From Pyropia yezoensis (taxonomy: Eukaryota > Rhodophyta > Bangiophyceae > Bangiales > Bangiaceae), in the NCBI GenBank assembly GCA_009829735.1, contig CM020618.1, positions 11,003,119-11,067,118 of the forward strand: a stretch of DNA of 64,000 bases. The letters are read 5' to 3'. This document shows, piece after piece, positions 1-9,767 of the stretch. Under the pieces are notes generated by a model. The model saw only the letters and a list, made by a program, of their open reading frames with translations, searched no databases and had not been told where the DNA came from. How positions within the stretch are numbered: the stretch's first letter is position 1; each line of letters starts with the position of its first letter. A program made the translations under genes and the position numbers.

Positions 1-484
1 AGAATGTACTTAAATTTATACGACGAAGTCGCGTGAGGTGTCTTTCAGCGCCGTTGCTGTTCCGAGCGTTTTTGTCGATCCGTTCGGTGGATATCTCTTT
101 GTCGGACGCAGTCGTGACTTTCCGACGTGCCCCAAAAGATCAACGTGGCACCTAATATCCGTAGTTTTAACGAATATGGTCTCGGAAAGCCTGTTATTGG
201 CTGCGCCCTAATGTCAATACTGTATGGATACGTAGGCAGGAGCCCGCCCGGCAGAGAGCGCGCCACCACGCGTGGCACGGCGTGGCAGCAGGGGTGGGCC
301 CCGCCCTGCCCCCCCCCCCCCCCCCCCCCCACCAACCCACCCATCCCAACCCCCACCCAGCACCTGCCTACTGCCGCCCTCTGCCCCTTCTGCCGCCCCC
401 CCACCCGCCGCCGCTGCCGCCGCCGCCCTCTGTGTGGCGGCCGCCCCAGGCGGGTGCCCTCCCCTCCCGTCGGGTCCCCCCGCC
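1..484. other. upstream stretch, no gene recognised
   Basis: The first 240 bases are of moderate GC and show no convincing coding frame. From 309 to 330 there is an uninterrupted run of 22 C, followed by a C/G-rich region leading into the ATG at 485. Open frames here come from the composition. It probably holds the promoter and leader of the downstream plus-strand gene, but no core element is obvious. Confidence 0.4.
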
Positions 485-2098
485 ATGGCCGCCGCCGCCT
501 TTGTCCCTGGCGTGCCCTTCACCCTCTCCCACCGCACCCCCCGGCGCCACCCCCGCCACGCCCCTATCCGCTTTCACCCTTGTACTGCCGTCGTTGCGGC
601 AGCTGCTGCCACTACCGCTGCCGCCGCCGCTGCCGCCGCCGCCGCTGCTGCTGCCGCTGCCGCCGCCGCTGCCGCTGCCGCTGCCACCCGCCGACCACCC
701 GCTGCGCGTGCCGCCGCGGCCACCGCGCAAGCGGCGGCCACCGCTGAAGCGGCGGCGGCGGCGGCACGCCCACCGCGCCGGCAGCGGCGGCGGCGGGAGT
801 CATCCGCGGTGGCTGCCCCCCCGCCCCGCTCCCCCCCCACCTCCCCTTCGCGCCCCGCCGGCGACTCGCCCCCCCGCGGTGACGGCGACGGCGACGGCGC
901 CGTCGACGGCGTCGGCGGTGGCGACGGCGGCGGTGGCGGTGACGTTGGCGGTGGCGGTGGCGCCCGCTTCCGCGGCTGGCCCGCCGCCATCCGACGTGGC
1001 GGCCTGACACCGCCGCCGTGGGGACGGCGCCCGGTGCCGCCGCCGCCCTCGCCACCGTCGCCGCCCTCCCCCCCCGACCGCCCGCAGCCGGTTCTGGCGC
1101 GCCTGCTGTCAGGGGCGGGCACAGCGGTGTCGTCAGTGGCGGGGGGGCTTGTCGGGCCACCCCCCGGGCGGCAGCGGCCGCGCCGGCAGCGGCCGCAGCA
1201 GGAACAGGCGGGGGAGGAGGGGCGCGCGGCAGAGGAGGGGACGGGGGCGCCTGGGGGAGGGACGACCCCGCCCCGCCCCGCCGCCGTGGCAAAGAAACCG
1301 CCGCCGCCAGTGGCCCCCGTCGGACCCGTGGCTGCCTCCGCCCCCGCCGCGTCGGGGCCGCCGCGGCAGGGGCGGCGGCGGGCCGCCCGCGGCGGCGGCG
1401 GCGCCCATGCGCCGGCTCCCTCCACCGCCGGCGACGCGCCGGCGTCGCCAATGCCGGCGGCGGTTTCGGGGAAGGCGGCGGCGGCGGGGGGGGACGGCCT
1501 CCCGCGCCCGCCCCTGGTGGCCCGCCTGCTGGCTATTGCGGCCGCCGCGGCAGCGGACGCGTCGCTCGCCGCGTCGGCGCCCGGGCGGGTGGCGCGGCTG
1601 CAGGCGGCGGCGGCCGACGCGGCGGCCGCCGCGTCGGTGGTGGAGGCAGAGACCGACACGTACCGGCGGCTGGCGGCCATGGCGGCGTCCGAGGCGGACC
1701 GCGCGGCGGCCGGCCGCGCCGTCGCCGCCGCGTGCCTCGACGCGCTGACGGGTGCTGCCGCCGGCGTGCAGCGGCGGCGGGGCGGGGGGGCGTCGTCATC
1801 CTTGAGCGACCGCGCCCGCGTGGCGGTGCGGCCGCCGCCGGCGGGGGCTGAGGCGGCCACCGACGGCGTCGCCGACGACGGCACAAACGGCGACGGCGCC
1901 GACGCCGTCAACGGCACCGATGGCGCCGACGACGCGGGCGAGCGCGCCCGCCTTCGTCGGGCGCGGGCAGAGGTGGTGCGCCTTCGCCGGGTGCTGCGCG
2001 CGCGCGAGGCACAGCGGGATGCGCTGCTTGGCATGCTGGCGGTGGCCGAGGCGCGCGGCCGAGGGGGGGGGGGGGAGTCGGCCGCCAAGGGCCAGTGA
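485..2098 (+). CDS. predicted plastid-targeted low-complexity protein with C-terminal coiled coil
   Basis: A 537-residue product of unknown function. The frame is open upstream, but the ATG at 485 is chosen because it gives an N-terminus reading MAAAAFVPGVPF, the same AFVP motif seen at the start of two other predicted plastid proteins in this window and typical of red-lineage transit peptides. Residues about 40-340 are Ala, Pro and Gly runs. The last 200 residues look like real protein: an Ala-rich helical stretch, a short Asp/Gly/Asn linker, then an Arg/Leu/Ala-rich coiled coil at about 485-525 (RLRRARAEVVRLRRVLRARE) just before the TGA. A 654-codon frame on the opposite strand (574-2538) competes but has no recognisable domain or sensible N-terminus. 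Identity unknown; the targeting call is inference from the motif. Confidence 0.5.
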   Translation: MAAAAFVPGVPFTLSHRTPRRHPRHAPIRFHPCTAVVAAAAATTAAAAAAAAAAAAAAAAAAAAAAATRRPPAARAAAATAQAAATAEAAAAAARPPRRQRRRRESSAVAAPPPRSPPTSPSRPAGDSPPRGDGDGDGAVDGVGGGDGGGGGDVGGGGGARFRGWPAAIRRGGLTPPPWGRRPVPPPPSPPSPPSPPDRPQPVLARLLSGAGTAVSSVAGGLVGPPPGRQRPRRQRPQQEQAGEEGRAAEEGTGAPGGGTTPPRPAAVAKKPPPPVAPVGPVAASAPAASGPPRQGRRRAARGGGGAHAPAPSTAGDAPASPMPAAVSGKAAAAGGDGLPRPPLVARLLAIAAAAAADASLAASAPGRVARLQAAAADAAAAASVVEAETDTYRRLAAMAASEADRAAAGRAVAAACLDALTGAAAGVQRRRGGGASSSLSDRARVAVRPPPAGAEAATDGVADDGTNGDGADAVNGTDGADDAGERARLRRARAEVVRLRRVLRAREAQRDALLGMLAVAEARGRGGGGESAAKGQ

Positions 2099-2813
2099 GG
2101 TTGGCGCTGTGGGGGTGTGGGGGGGTGTGGGGGGTGTGGTGGGTGAAGCGGGAAGGTCCGCTTGTTGCGGCGGCCGTCGCGCCGGGTGCACAGACGGATG
2201 GCGTGGCTGCACAGGGACACTGTGAGGGCCGCTGCCGTCGGTACCGGGGCACGCCGCGTGGTCAGAGGTGCTGCAGGAGGGCGGCGGGGGAGGGGACACC
2301 CCCGTTGCGCAGACGGGACAGGGGGGCGGGTGACAGGCAGCGGCAGTTTTGGGTGGTGGGAGGCGAGTTGGGGGATTCTTCCAGAATCACGGGGAACCCC
2401 GCCCTGTAGGTACATACATACAGTACACGCAGAAAAGCCACACGCGCCCGGCCCATACACACGGGTGGGGACGCGCCATCCCTGAAAAGCGTGCTGTCGG
2501 CACGCCCGCCGTGGGGTGGCAGGTGCGCGCAAGCCCACCGTGGCCTGGCCTGCTGGTCACAAGGAATACGAGGTAGCTGTGGATAACGCGGGGGAGCAAC
2601 AGCACACCCCGAAAAAGGGACCGAACCTTAACCTACTTGGACTGTACCCGCGCCGTAGCCACCCACGAAAAAAAGCAAAAGAGGCTCCGGCGAACAGGCG
2701 GAACAAGAAAAAACTGGAAGAAGATACAACAGCCCGCACGGTACACCCCCCCACCCCCCCACCCCCCCCAACCCGGCTCCCTCTCCCCACCCATCCACCC
2801 GCGCGTTCCCCCC
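2099..2813. other. tail-to-tail intergenic region
   Basis: The region lies between a plus-strand gene ending at 2098 and a minus-strand gene ending at 2814, so it should hold both 3' ends. It has G-rich runs near 2100-2150 and C-runs near 2740-2775. No gene is seen; overlapping short frames on both strands lack any recognisable motif. Confidence 0.4.
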
Positions 2814-4064
2814 TCACGTGCCCTCCGTCGGCTTGGCCGTCGGGTTCCTCAGCGTCCCGAGCAGCACATCCACCACCCCGTTGCTGATGCCATAGTTGAC
2901 CCGCGGGTTGAAGAAATGGTGCAGGGTGTGCCGCCGCTTTTGGGCCTTGAGCCACCCCCAGCTCGGCTCGGACCGGTGGATCCAGTAGTGGGTCATGTCG
3001 TAGATTAGGTAACCAATAAGGAAGCCGGCCAGCCACGGGTAGCCGGCGCGGGCGCCCAGCACCGCGGGGGCGCCCAGCCAGATGGGCCACCCCACGAGCA
3101 TGGCCGGGACGGGCGGGAAGACCAGCCGGTCAAAGTCCATGGGTGTAATGTGGTGGTGCCCGTGGAGCAAGAAGTGAAAGATGTTGCCCCAGTAGCCGCC
3201 GGGTACCGCGTGGAAGACCCACCGGTGGAGGGAGTACTCAAACGCGAGCCACCCGGCGCCACCCGCGGCGCCCCAGAGCAAAAACGCTAGCGGGTCGACC
3301 TCCGCCACCCCCCCCATCAGGTGGACGTAGTGAACCATCTCGGCGAGCAGGACGGGGATCCAAAAGAGGAGAGGCACGTACCACGGGCACTTGGTCAGCG
3401 CCTCCACCCACGGGATGGGGAACATGGAGACGGTGCCGTCGGCGGTGGGGAAGGAGTGGATCCACGTGTCGTACTTGTCCCCGAGCAGGCCCACCTGGTG
3501 CAGCAGCACACCGTCCCAGTCGACAAGCGGCTTGCCTGTGGCGGGGTCCACATTTCCGTCCGCCTCGGCCGCCGCCGCCGCCCCTCCACCCCCGTCCGCC
3601 GCGTCGCCGCCAGCCAGCGCACCCACCCGGTACTTGGCGAGCTTCTGGTACGCAAACTTGGAGTGCACATGGCTGGCAGCCGCCGCCCCGCCGGCGCCGT
3701 CGCCCCCCCCGCCGCGCCCCTCCATCAGCGCCGTCACATCGCCGCCCAGGTGGGGCACCAGCGCCGCCGCCCCCCCAGGATGGGAGTCGAGGAACCCGGT
3801 CACGTCGAACACCACGCCCGATGCGACCACCCACGCGTGCGTTGGCGTGCGGTGCTGCGCCACCAGCTTGCGCGTCAGCACGTATGCCTCCGCGTCCGCG
3901 TCGGTGGTGGGGGGTGTCGCGGCAGCGGCAGCGGCCGGAGGAGGGGGGGAGGAGGCGGAGGGGGGTGGCCCCTTGCCCGCCGCACCGTCGCTACCGCTTT
4001 CCGGGTGGGCGGGGGCGCCCGGCCGACGCCGCACGCCTGTGGAGGAGTCACCGCCCGCGCCCAT
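2814..4064 (-). CDS. FA2H: cytochrome b5-fused fatty acid 2-hydroxylase (FA2H/Scs7 type)
   Basis: ER-membrane di-iron enzyme that 2-hydroxylates the acyl chain used for sphingolipids, with electrons supplied by its own cytochrome b5 domain. The product is 416 residues, close to family size. Residues about 55-150 form the b5 domain with the axial-haem motif HPGG at 95-98 and a second histidine at 132 or 134. The hydroxylase part (about 220-405) is hydrophobic and carries the expected histidine clusters: HRWVFH (280-285), H297 and HGHHH (301-305), THYWIH (358-363) and HTLHH (379-383). The first 50 residues are a low-complexity extension. The b5-hydroxylase order is that of Scs7/FA2H, which separates it from sterol desaturases that have the His boxes alone. 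No intron is needed. The gene ends tail-to-tail with the upstream plus-strand gene. Confidence 0.93.
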   Translation of the reverse strand: MGAGGDSSTGVRRRPGAPAHPESGSDGAAGKGPPPSASSPPPPAAAAAATPPTTDADAEAYVLTRKLVAQHRTPTHAWVVASGVVFDVTGFLDSHPGGAAALVPHLGGDVTALMEGRGGGGDGAGGAAAASHVHSKFAYQKLAKYRVGALAGGDAADGGGGAAAAAEADGNVDPATGKPLVDWDGVLLHQVGLLGDKYDTWIHSFPTADGTVSMFPIPWVEALTKCPWYVPLLFWIPVLLAEMVHYVHLMGGVAEVDPLAFLLWGAAGGAGWLAFEYSLHRWVFHAVPGGYWGNIFHFLLHGHHHITPMDFDRLVFPPVPAMLVGWPIWLGAPAVLGARAGYPWLAGFLIGYLIYDMTHYWIHRSEPSWGWLKAQKRRHTLHHFFNPRVNYGISNGVVDVLLGTLRNPTAKPTEGT

Positions 4065-5714
4065 GGTGGAGGGCGGCCGGGGGGGTCAGCCCCGTTCAAG
4101 GGGTCAGGCACGGGGTGGGGGTTGGAGATAGCGGTGTAGGTCGTGAGGGAATGAGCGTTCGGGCGATGGTGAATAAGGGACTGCGGGAGGGGGAGGAGGG
4201 CGGCTCGACGCGGTCAGGACGGGGGTTGGGCGAGGGAGCAGGCGAAATGACGCACCGGAGTGGGCACAATGGTAGTTGGGGCAGAGGCGTCTCCACAGGG
4301 CGGGGCGCTCGGGTGGCACTCGCGCGTGCGCGCGTGGCGGGAACCGGCCGGGCCACACCCGGCGGCACAAGAGGCTGCCTGTCCAGAGCTGGGCCGTCGC
4401 GGTCGGCGGCGCCAGCAAGAAAAGTATGTCAGACGAGTAGCAGACGATGTGAATACCGCGGACAGCGGCGCCACGCAGCAGTTTACAGAACTGCCCATCT
4501 GATGCTGGATGCAGCGTGAACCGTCGTGCGAAACCACCATGCAACACGTCTGTGGGGATCATTGGCTGTTAATCAATTATGCGTAATCTTTCTAAGTTCA
4601 CACTGCAGATCTGATGTCTGTCCGTGGGCCTGCATTGGCGTTGGCACCGTGGCATTCTCGAGGACACCGCGCTCAAGCGCTCAAGCAAGGAGTGCACCGT
4701 GGCATTCTCGAGGACACCGCGCTCAAGCGCTCAAGCGGTGTCCTCGAGAATGCCACGGTGCACTCCTCACCAACGTGCCGGCCGTCGTCGCTACCGCCAA
4801 TGAATGGACTGTAGGTACCAGAGAGGGGGGGAAGCCACACCGCGTCGGGGGGGGTTCCTTCATCTTGTGCAATAGCGCTCGCGTCGGTGGTCAGCCGCTT
4901 TGTCAACATGACCACGTTCGCAGGCGGCGCCTTCCGGGCGGTCTCAAGACGTCCGGACATGCAGTGAATCCAAACAGGTCACATACCCCGCAGGCGGTGC
5001 GGACGCGCTCTGGTCGGCGATGACGAGGAACACGTGCCTCTCAACTCGGCCGATGGGCTATATCCAGCGCTACAGGAATAATTGGCGACGGTGGGCGATG
5101 CGCTGGGTGGATGCGCATCTGTAGCAAATACAACGACCCTGGTACCAAATGAGCCCACCATGGTGCGGACGTTTGGTCCACCCGGTCGCTCCTCTCATTG
5201 AAGCCGCGAGCAGGTGTATTGCCATTGATTGCATAGCGGCGCCCGTCTTCTGGAGGGGGGCGACGATGCAAGCACGCGGGTCGCGGCCAATGGTGGACAG
5301 GAGGGCTGCCCGCTGCCACTTTCCACTCTTTATCGGCTCTAAGCCGTCCCGAGGAGCCCAAACGCCGCCATGCCACACCTCCCTGTCGGTACTGCTGCGG
5401 TCCGGCGCTGTGGCCAAGCTGGCCGCTGGTCAGTCTATACAGAGACTCCCCACGACGCGTGCGGGGGACACCCACGCGCTCGAGATTTGTGCCAGCTGTG
5501 GTCTCTTGACGCCTTGTCGTGGGACCTAGATGAAACATGCACAAAAACAAACAGTCACAATGGCAAAGAGAAACGTCGGAATGCCAACTAACGGCCAAAC
5601 CCCTCTTCTCCGCATCCGATGGTAACACCCTGCACCCCCTGAACCCTACAACAAAAAAACCCGATACCTGCGCCCCACACCCAACGACCCAGCCCCTTGG
5701 AATCCCCACTGCCC
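4065..5714. other. intergenic region with a strong inverted repeat, no gene recognised
   Basis: The interval lies between the 5' end of the fatty acid hydroxylase and the 3' end of the IFRD gene. The only structure is the repeat cluster at 4644-4767. Open frames on both strands (for example 4526-5023 plus and 5041-5709 minus) have no recognisable domain. Confidence 0.4.
4644..4767. repeat. 43-bp direct repeat plus 33-bp perfect hairpin
   Basis: A 43-bp unit occurs twice head-to-tail at 4644-4686 and 4694-4736 with a 50-bp period. The segment 4688-4720 then recurs as its exact reverse complement at 4735-4767. This gives a perfect 33-bp stem with a 14-nt loop (4721-4734). The arms contain the XhoI-like core CTCGAG. 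It lies between genes, so it could be a transcript hairpin, a small-RNA source, a replication-slippage product or a foldback relic. Confidence 0.9.
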
Positions 5715-7232
5715 CTACCCGTCGTCATCCCCCATCCCTGTCCGCTGCCGGTCGCGCGTCACCCGCCGCCGGCTGATATTCATCTGCCGCTCCTTGCCCG
5801 CCGCCGCTCGCCCGCTGGCGCGCGCGGACTTGGCCAGGGAGCGGGCACTGCGGTCGCCTCCCCCACCCTCGGCCTCGTCCACAAACGTGGTCACTGACGG
5901 GGGCAGGTCGAAAACCGCCCGCACCACGCTGTTGGCCTCAAGGTGGGGGCGAAGGCCAGAGCCGAGGAGCCGCCGGAACGCGTCCAGCCGCCGCCGGTCG
6001 CCCACCGTCTCGGCTACGACCACCTCCCCGTCGCCAAGGGTCACCACGTCTGCCTCCCCACCACGACCATCCACGCCGGCAGTCGCCGCAGCCGCCAGCG
6101 CCCGACGGCCAGCGCGTTGAGACTTGGGCACCCGCGAGCCAGTCGTGGTGCTCTCCAGTGCCACGTCGGCCAGCGCGGCCGCGACGAGGCCCATCGAGTC
6201 GGCCTCGGCCTGTCGCCGGGCGGCACGTGCGGCGGCGGCGGCGGCCGCCGCGGCAGCAGCCGACGCCTTGGCCGCTTCGGAGCGGTGGGGGCGCCCCCCC
6301 CCCACACCGCCGTCGGCATCGTCCTCATCAGTGGTGTCTCCACCCCACGGGGCGTCCCCCGCCGGGTCGCTGTCGTCGTCGCTGTCCTCCCCCTCGGCAC
6401 GCACCTCCAGGATGAGCCCCAACGCCTGGGCGGCCGCCAGCCGCGCGTCGCCATCCACCACCTGCGTGGCGAGCTTCCGCAGCGACGCCGCCACGCTCAT
6501 CGGCGGCGGCCCCGTCCGCGGGGACCCCGGCGCCACCCGCACGTAAGACCCGCGACTGACGCGGGAGACCAGCGCCGCCGGCCGGAGGGTCGATGCCAGC
6601 AGCGTCCACGCGCGGGCGGCGGGCGCAGCGGCGGCCTTATTGGTCCGCACCCCCGCGGGCGTGAGGGCGCGCTCCAGCGCCCCCAGCGCCTCGTCCGTCT
6701 CGGTCACATCGTCCGACGCGAGGAAGAGGCACAAGGCGGCGGCCTCTGCTGCCGCTCCGGGCGCCGCGCACGACGCGTAGCGGCCGCGGAAGAGCAGCGC
6801 TTCGGCCGCTCGCGTGGCCACCGCCGCCGCCGCTGCGGGGCCGCTGTCATCCCCGTCGGCAAGCGTCAGGACAAGGAGACCGAGGACGCGCGCAGCAGCA
6901 GCTGCCTCGGCCGTATCCCCCCGCTTGAGGCTATGCCGGAGCAGCCCGTCTGCGAGCTCCTCCCCCACCGAGCGGAGCTCCAGGGCGGCCGACGGGACGC
7001 CCGCACAAAGGCGGGCGGTCAGCCGCGTCAGTGCGTCATCCCGAACCCAGCGGCGTTTGTCACACAGGGATTCTACTTCGGCTGCGTAGCTGCCATCGTG
7101 CGCCTCGCCGTCGGAGGCGTCGCCGTCACCGTCGCCGCCCGCGGCCGAGACCGTCGAGACCGTTGCCGTGCTGCCGCCGCCGTCGCTGTCGTCTGAGCCG
7201 CGGCCGCTGCGGCGACGGCCACGTCGAGCCAT
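5715..7232 (-). CDS. interferon-related developmental regulator (IFRD) family protein
   Basis: A 505-residue member of the IFRD1/IFRD2 family, helical-repeat proteins of nuclei and ribosomes (IFRD2 binds translationally inactive ribosomes in animals). The ATG at 7232 gives MARRGRRRSGRGSDDSDGG, an acidic/basic start like family members; the frame runs 84 codons further upstream without conservation. Residues about 45-330 match the IFRD N-terminal domain pattern, including SLKRGDTAEAAAAARVLGLL and a later LCLFLASDD. The C-terminal IFRD_C box is visible as RRLLGSGLRPHLEANSVVRA followed by VFDLPP. A low-complexity acidic and Ala-rich insert separates the two. The tail is Arg-rich. No intron is needed. 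The assignment rests on pattern recall, not on a search. Confidence 0.75.
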   Translation of the reverse strand: MARRGRRRSGRGSDDSDGGGSTATVSTVSAAGGDGDGDASDGEAHDGSYAAEVESLCDKRRWVRDDALTRLTARLCAGVPSAALELRSVGEELADGLLRHSLKRGDTAEAAAAARVLGLLVLTLADGDDSGPAAAAAVATRAAEALLFRGRYASCAAPGAAAEAAALCLFLASDDVTETDEALGALERALTPAGVRTNKAAAAPAARAWTLLASTLRPAALVSRVSRGSYVRVAPGSPRTGPPPMSVAASLRKLATQVVDGDARLAAAQALGLILEVRAEGEDSDDDSDPAGDAPWGGDTTDEDDADGGVGGGRPHRSEAAKASAAAAAAAAAAARAARRQAEADSMGLVAAALADVALESTTTGSRVPKSQRAGRRALAAAATAGVDGRGGEADVVTLGDGEVVVAETVGDRRRLDAFRRLLGSGLRPHLEANSVVRAVFDLPPSVTTFVDEAEGGGGDRSARSLAKSARASGRAAAGKERQMNISRRRVTRDRQRTGMGDDDG

Positions 7233-7825
7233 GGTCAGGAAACAGGGAAAGAAGCCAGAGGTGAGCACAAACAAACAACAACGGGTGCGATCAAGGGGGA
7301 TGGAAAGGGGGTGCGCCCTGGCGTGCCCGTGGCACGCATACGCACACTCGTCCTGGCGTGGGTGCGACCACTCTCTCGTGGTAGGGGGCTCTCCAGCAGC
7401 AGTCTTTTGCAGCAGCTGCAGCAGCTCTCGCCAGGCACGCGTGGACGCGCCTGCATGGTGGACCTGGCCACCTGGCATAAGCAATTCCGAACAATCTCAG
7501 TACATGTGGAACCATATTTGCGTACCGCATTCCAATTACAATAGCGCTCTGCAATGAGGCTGGGATAACACCACGTAAGAAGTAAATACAAGTACAACTG
7601 ATGTCATGCGCATAAAACAACCGCCGTGGTGCTTCATCGCGGACAGGACGTCCACAGCCCGGAGACCTCAGCATGATGGACCGGGTGCTGAGCGGGGAAG
7701 GGAAGACGACTATACACGCCGTTAAAAGTGAATGTCTCCGCAACCTTACCCAGCTGACCGCGGTGGAGAGTTGACCATCGTCATTGGGGGGAAAAAATAT
7801 GTCACGCCCTCGACTCAGCCGCGTT
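7233..7825. other. intergenic region, no gene recognised
   Basis: It separates the 5' end of the IFRD gene from the 3' end of the mitochondrial carrier. Base composition is more balanced than in the flanking coding DNA. No conserved frame, RNA motif or repeat was seen. Confidence 0.4.
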
Positions 7826-9767
7826 CTACCTACCACGCACCACCGCTGGAACCGGTGTCTCGGGCGTCGACGACGGCAAACGGGGCAGGCCGATTGGCGA
7901 CGCTGCCGATGGCGCAACCGCCAGCGCTTCCCGGTCCAGGTCGGCAGCGGCGGCAGCCGCAGCACCAGCAGCTGCTTTGCTTCCCTCCGCACGGGCAGTC
8001 CCATTCCCCCGCTCCACCCCCCTCACCCGCTCGCGCTCCTTGTACTGAGTGGCCACCACCCCAAAGTAGCGCTTGGCAAGTTCGTAGCTCGTAAACGTCA
8101 GCATACAAGCCGGCACGGTGCGGAGGAGGTTGGACGTCAAACCCCGATAGAGGCCCCGCGGGCCCTCCTCCCGCAGGATTTGAGACAGGACCGCCCGCGC
8201 GCGGTGGAACTCAGAGGGACGAGGACCCCCGTGTGCGAGCGCGCGAAGAGAGGTCGCGTCAACCTGTAGCTTGGTACGGACCACCTCATGGGGGTAGGCC
8301 GCAACAGAGGCAGTCAGCTTGGACACAGATGCCGCGAGCATCAGGTGGCCTGCCGTCAGCTCCTCCTCACGACCGCGACTAAGCCACGACTTGGTGCGCT
8401 CGTACAGAGGGAATTGGACTCCCACGTGGACGAGGCCCAGCAGGGTGGGAGTAAGGCCCTTATAGAGGCTCGCAAAGCCCTCCTCAGCAACAATCTTACG
8501 GAAACCGTGGGGGACGGACGTGTACCGCCGGTTGGCGCCGACCGCCATCTGGTGAGGGGGGAGCAGGTGTGGATCCCGTGCGCATTAACAGGGCGCATAA
8601 GAACGAGGAAAGACGGCAAAGAAGTCACATGCGTTAGTAGCAGCACGCGCAACGGCACACGCACCACGATGGCAACACAAGAGATCGGTACCACGCGCAA
8701 CCCATCCACTGGGGAGAGAACGAGCTGGCGACCCGCGCACCGTGATGCAAGTGGGCATCCTGTCCAGAGTCCTCGTAACAGGGCTGTTCCTTTCCACCAT
8801 GTCCAAGGTCGCTCATTAATCCGCAGTCTCGCGCTGCCAGACCAGACCACTCAGACAACACATCATGCGCAAAACGTACATCCAGCTGCATCCGCGTCTT
8901 GACGACCCAAAACGGCGCTGTCGTCACTGCCGTTACCGCCCCCGCCCCGACGGCTGACGCCATGTATGCAAAAGGCAGCAGGCGAGAGTCAGGCTGCCCC
9001 TGGGTTCCCCCAGGCCCCCCTGCTCCCGAAGGCATCGTAGCCGCCATAGCGTTGACGCCAAGCCGCCGTTTGAGCTCCTCGTAAGTGAACCAGTAAATGG
9101 CCCAATTGGGCACAAAGGCCCATAGTGATGCGGAGAGGCCCTTGTAGTACGACATGGCCCCCTCCTCCCGCAGGATCATGCGGAGCGTGTTGCCAACGCC
9201 GGTATAGCGGGCAACTGACCCCGCCGCGCCCTGTGTTTGAAGGCGAGTCTTGACCACATCCAGAGGGGAGAGCACAAGGGTGTTGACCAAACCGGCCAGG
9301 GCGCCCGACGTAAACTGCGCCACCCGCTGCAGGCGCTCGACGTCACGAAACAGCTTGGCTTCTGCGGTGCCGCTGCCACCTCTCCGGCCGCCGCCAGGCG
9401 CGCCCGCCTTTGCTGCTACACCAGCCATACCGGCAGCAGCAGCGGCGTCAGAGTGCGGCGACGGCCCTGCTGAAGGGGTGAAGAGGGGTGTCGACGACAA
9501 TGTCGACGCCGTTGACGGACCCGGCGGGGCACCCGCCCCAGCCGCCGCTCCGCCGCCGGCAGCAGCCGCAGCGCTGGCACCCACAACGGCATAGGCGGGC
9601 CCCGGACTCAGGCCCCGCTGGTCATGCCCCCCCCGAAAGAGCAGGCCACCCAGCCGCGCCACCGCCAGCACCGGCGAGCCCGACCGGCCCGTGGCGACAC
9701 CCGCAGGCGACGGGGACGGGGGGGGTGCCCCCGTCGCCGGTCGTGGGCCCGCCCCCGCGGCAGCCAT
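7826..9767 (-). CDS. mitochondrial carrier family protein, NAD/folate/pyrimidine-type (two exons)
   Basis: Six-helix SLC25 carrier of the inner mitochondrial membrane. All three signature motifs are present: SPLDVVKTRLQTQ and APFWVVKTRMQLD in exon 1, and YPHEVVRTKLQVD in exon 2. The middle FWVVK and the third PHEVVR resemble the NAD/FAD/folate/pyrimidine-nucleotide clade (SLC25A32/A33/A36, plant NDT1), as does PNWAIYWFTYEELKRRL. The exact substrate is not settled. Exon 1 ends at 8880 and exon 2 starts at 8548. The 331-nt intron (8549-8879) begins GTACGT and ends CAG, and the join is in phase 0, restoring the second repeat. The start is uncertain. The ATG at 9767 is used, but the frame stays open to ATGs at 10535 and 10727, with a long low-complexity N-terminal extension before the first helix near 9330. 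Exon 2 ends with a low-complexity tail. Confidence 0.88.
8549..8879 (-). other. intron of the mitochondrial carrier gene
   Basis: 331 nt, donor GTACGT, acceptor preceded by a pyrimidine tract and ending CCAG. Removing it joins the second and third carrier repeats in frame. Reading through the donor gives a short unrelated tail. Confidence 0.8.

Noticed and set aside
574-2538. 654-codon minus-strand ORF opposite the first gene
   Set aside because: It is Ala/Pro/Arg-rich throughout with no domain or targeting motif. The plus-strand frame has an AFVP start and a coiled coil ending exactly at a stop.
4500-5100. CRISPR-like reading of the 43-bp direct repeat
   Set aside because: There are only two direct copies with a 7-bp gap, plus an inverted copy. 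No array or cas gene exists, and the genome is eukaryotic.
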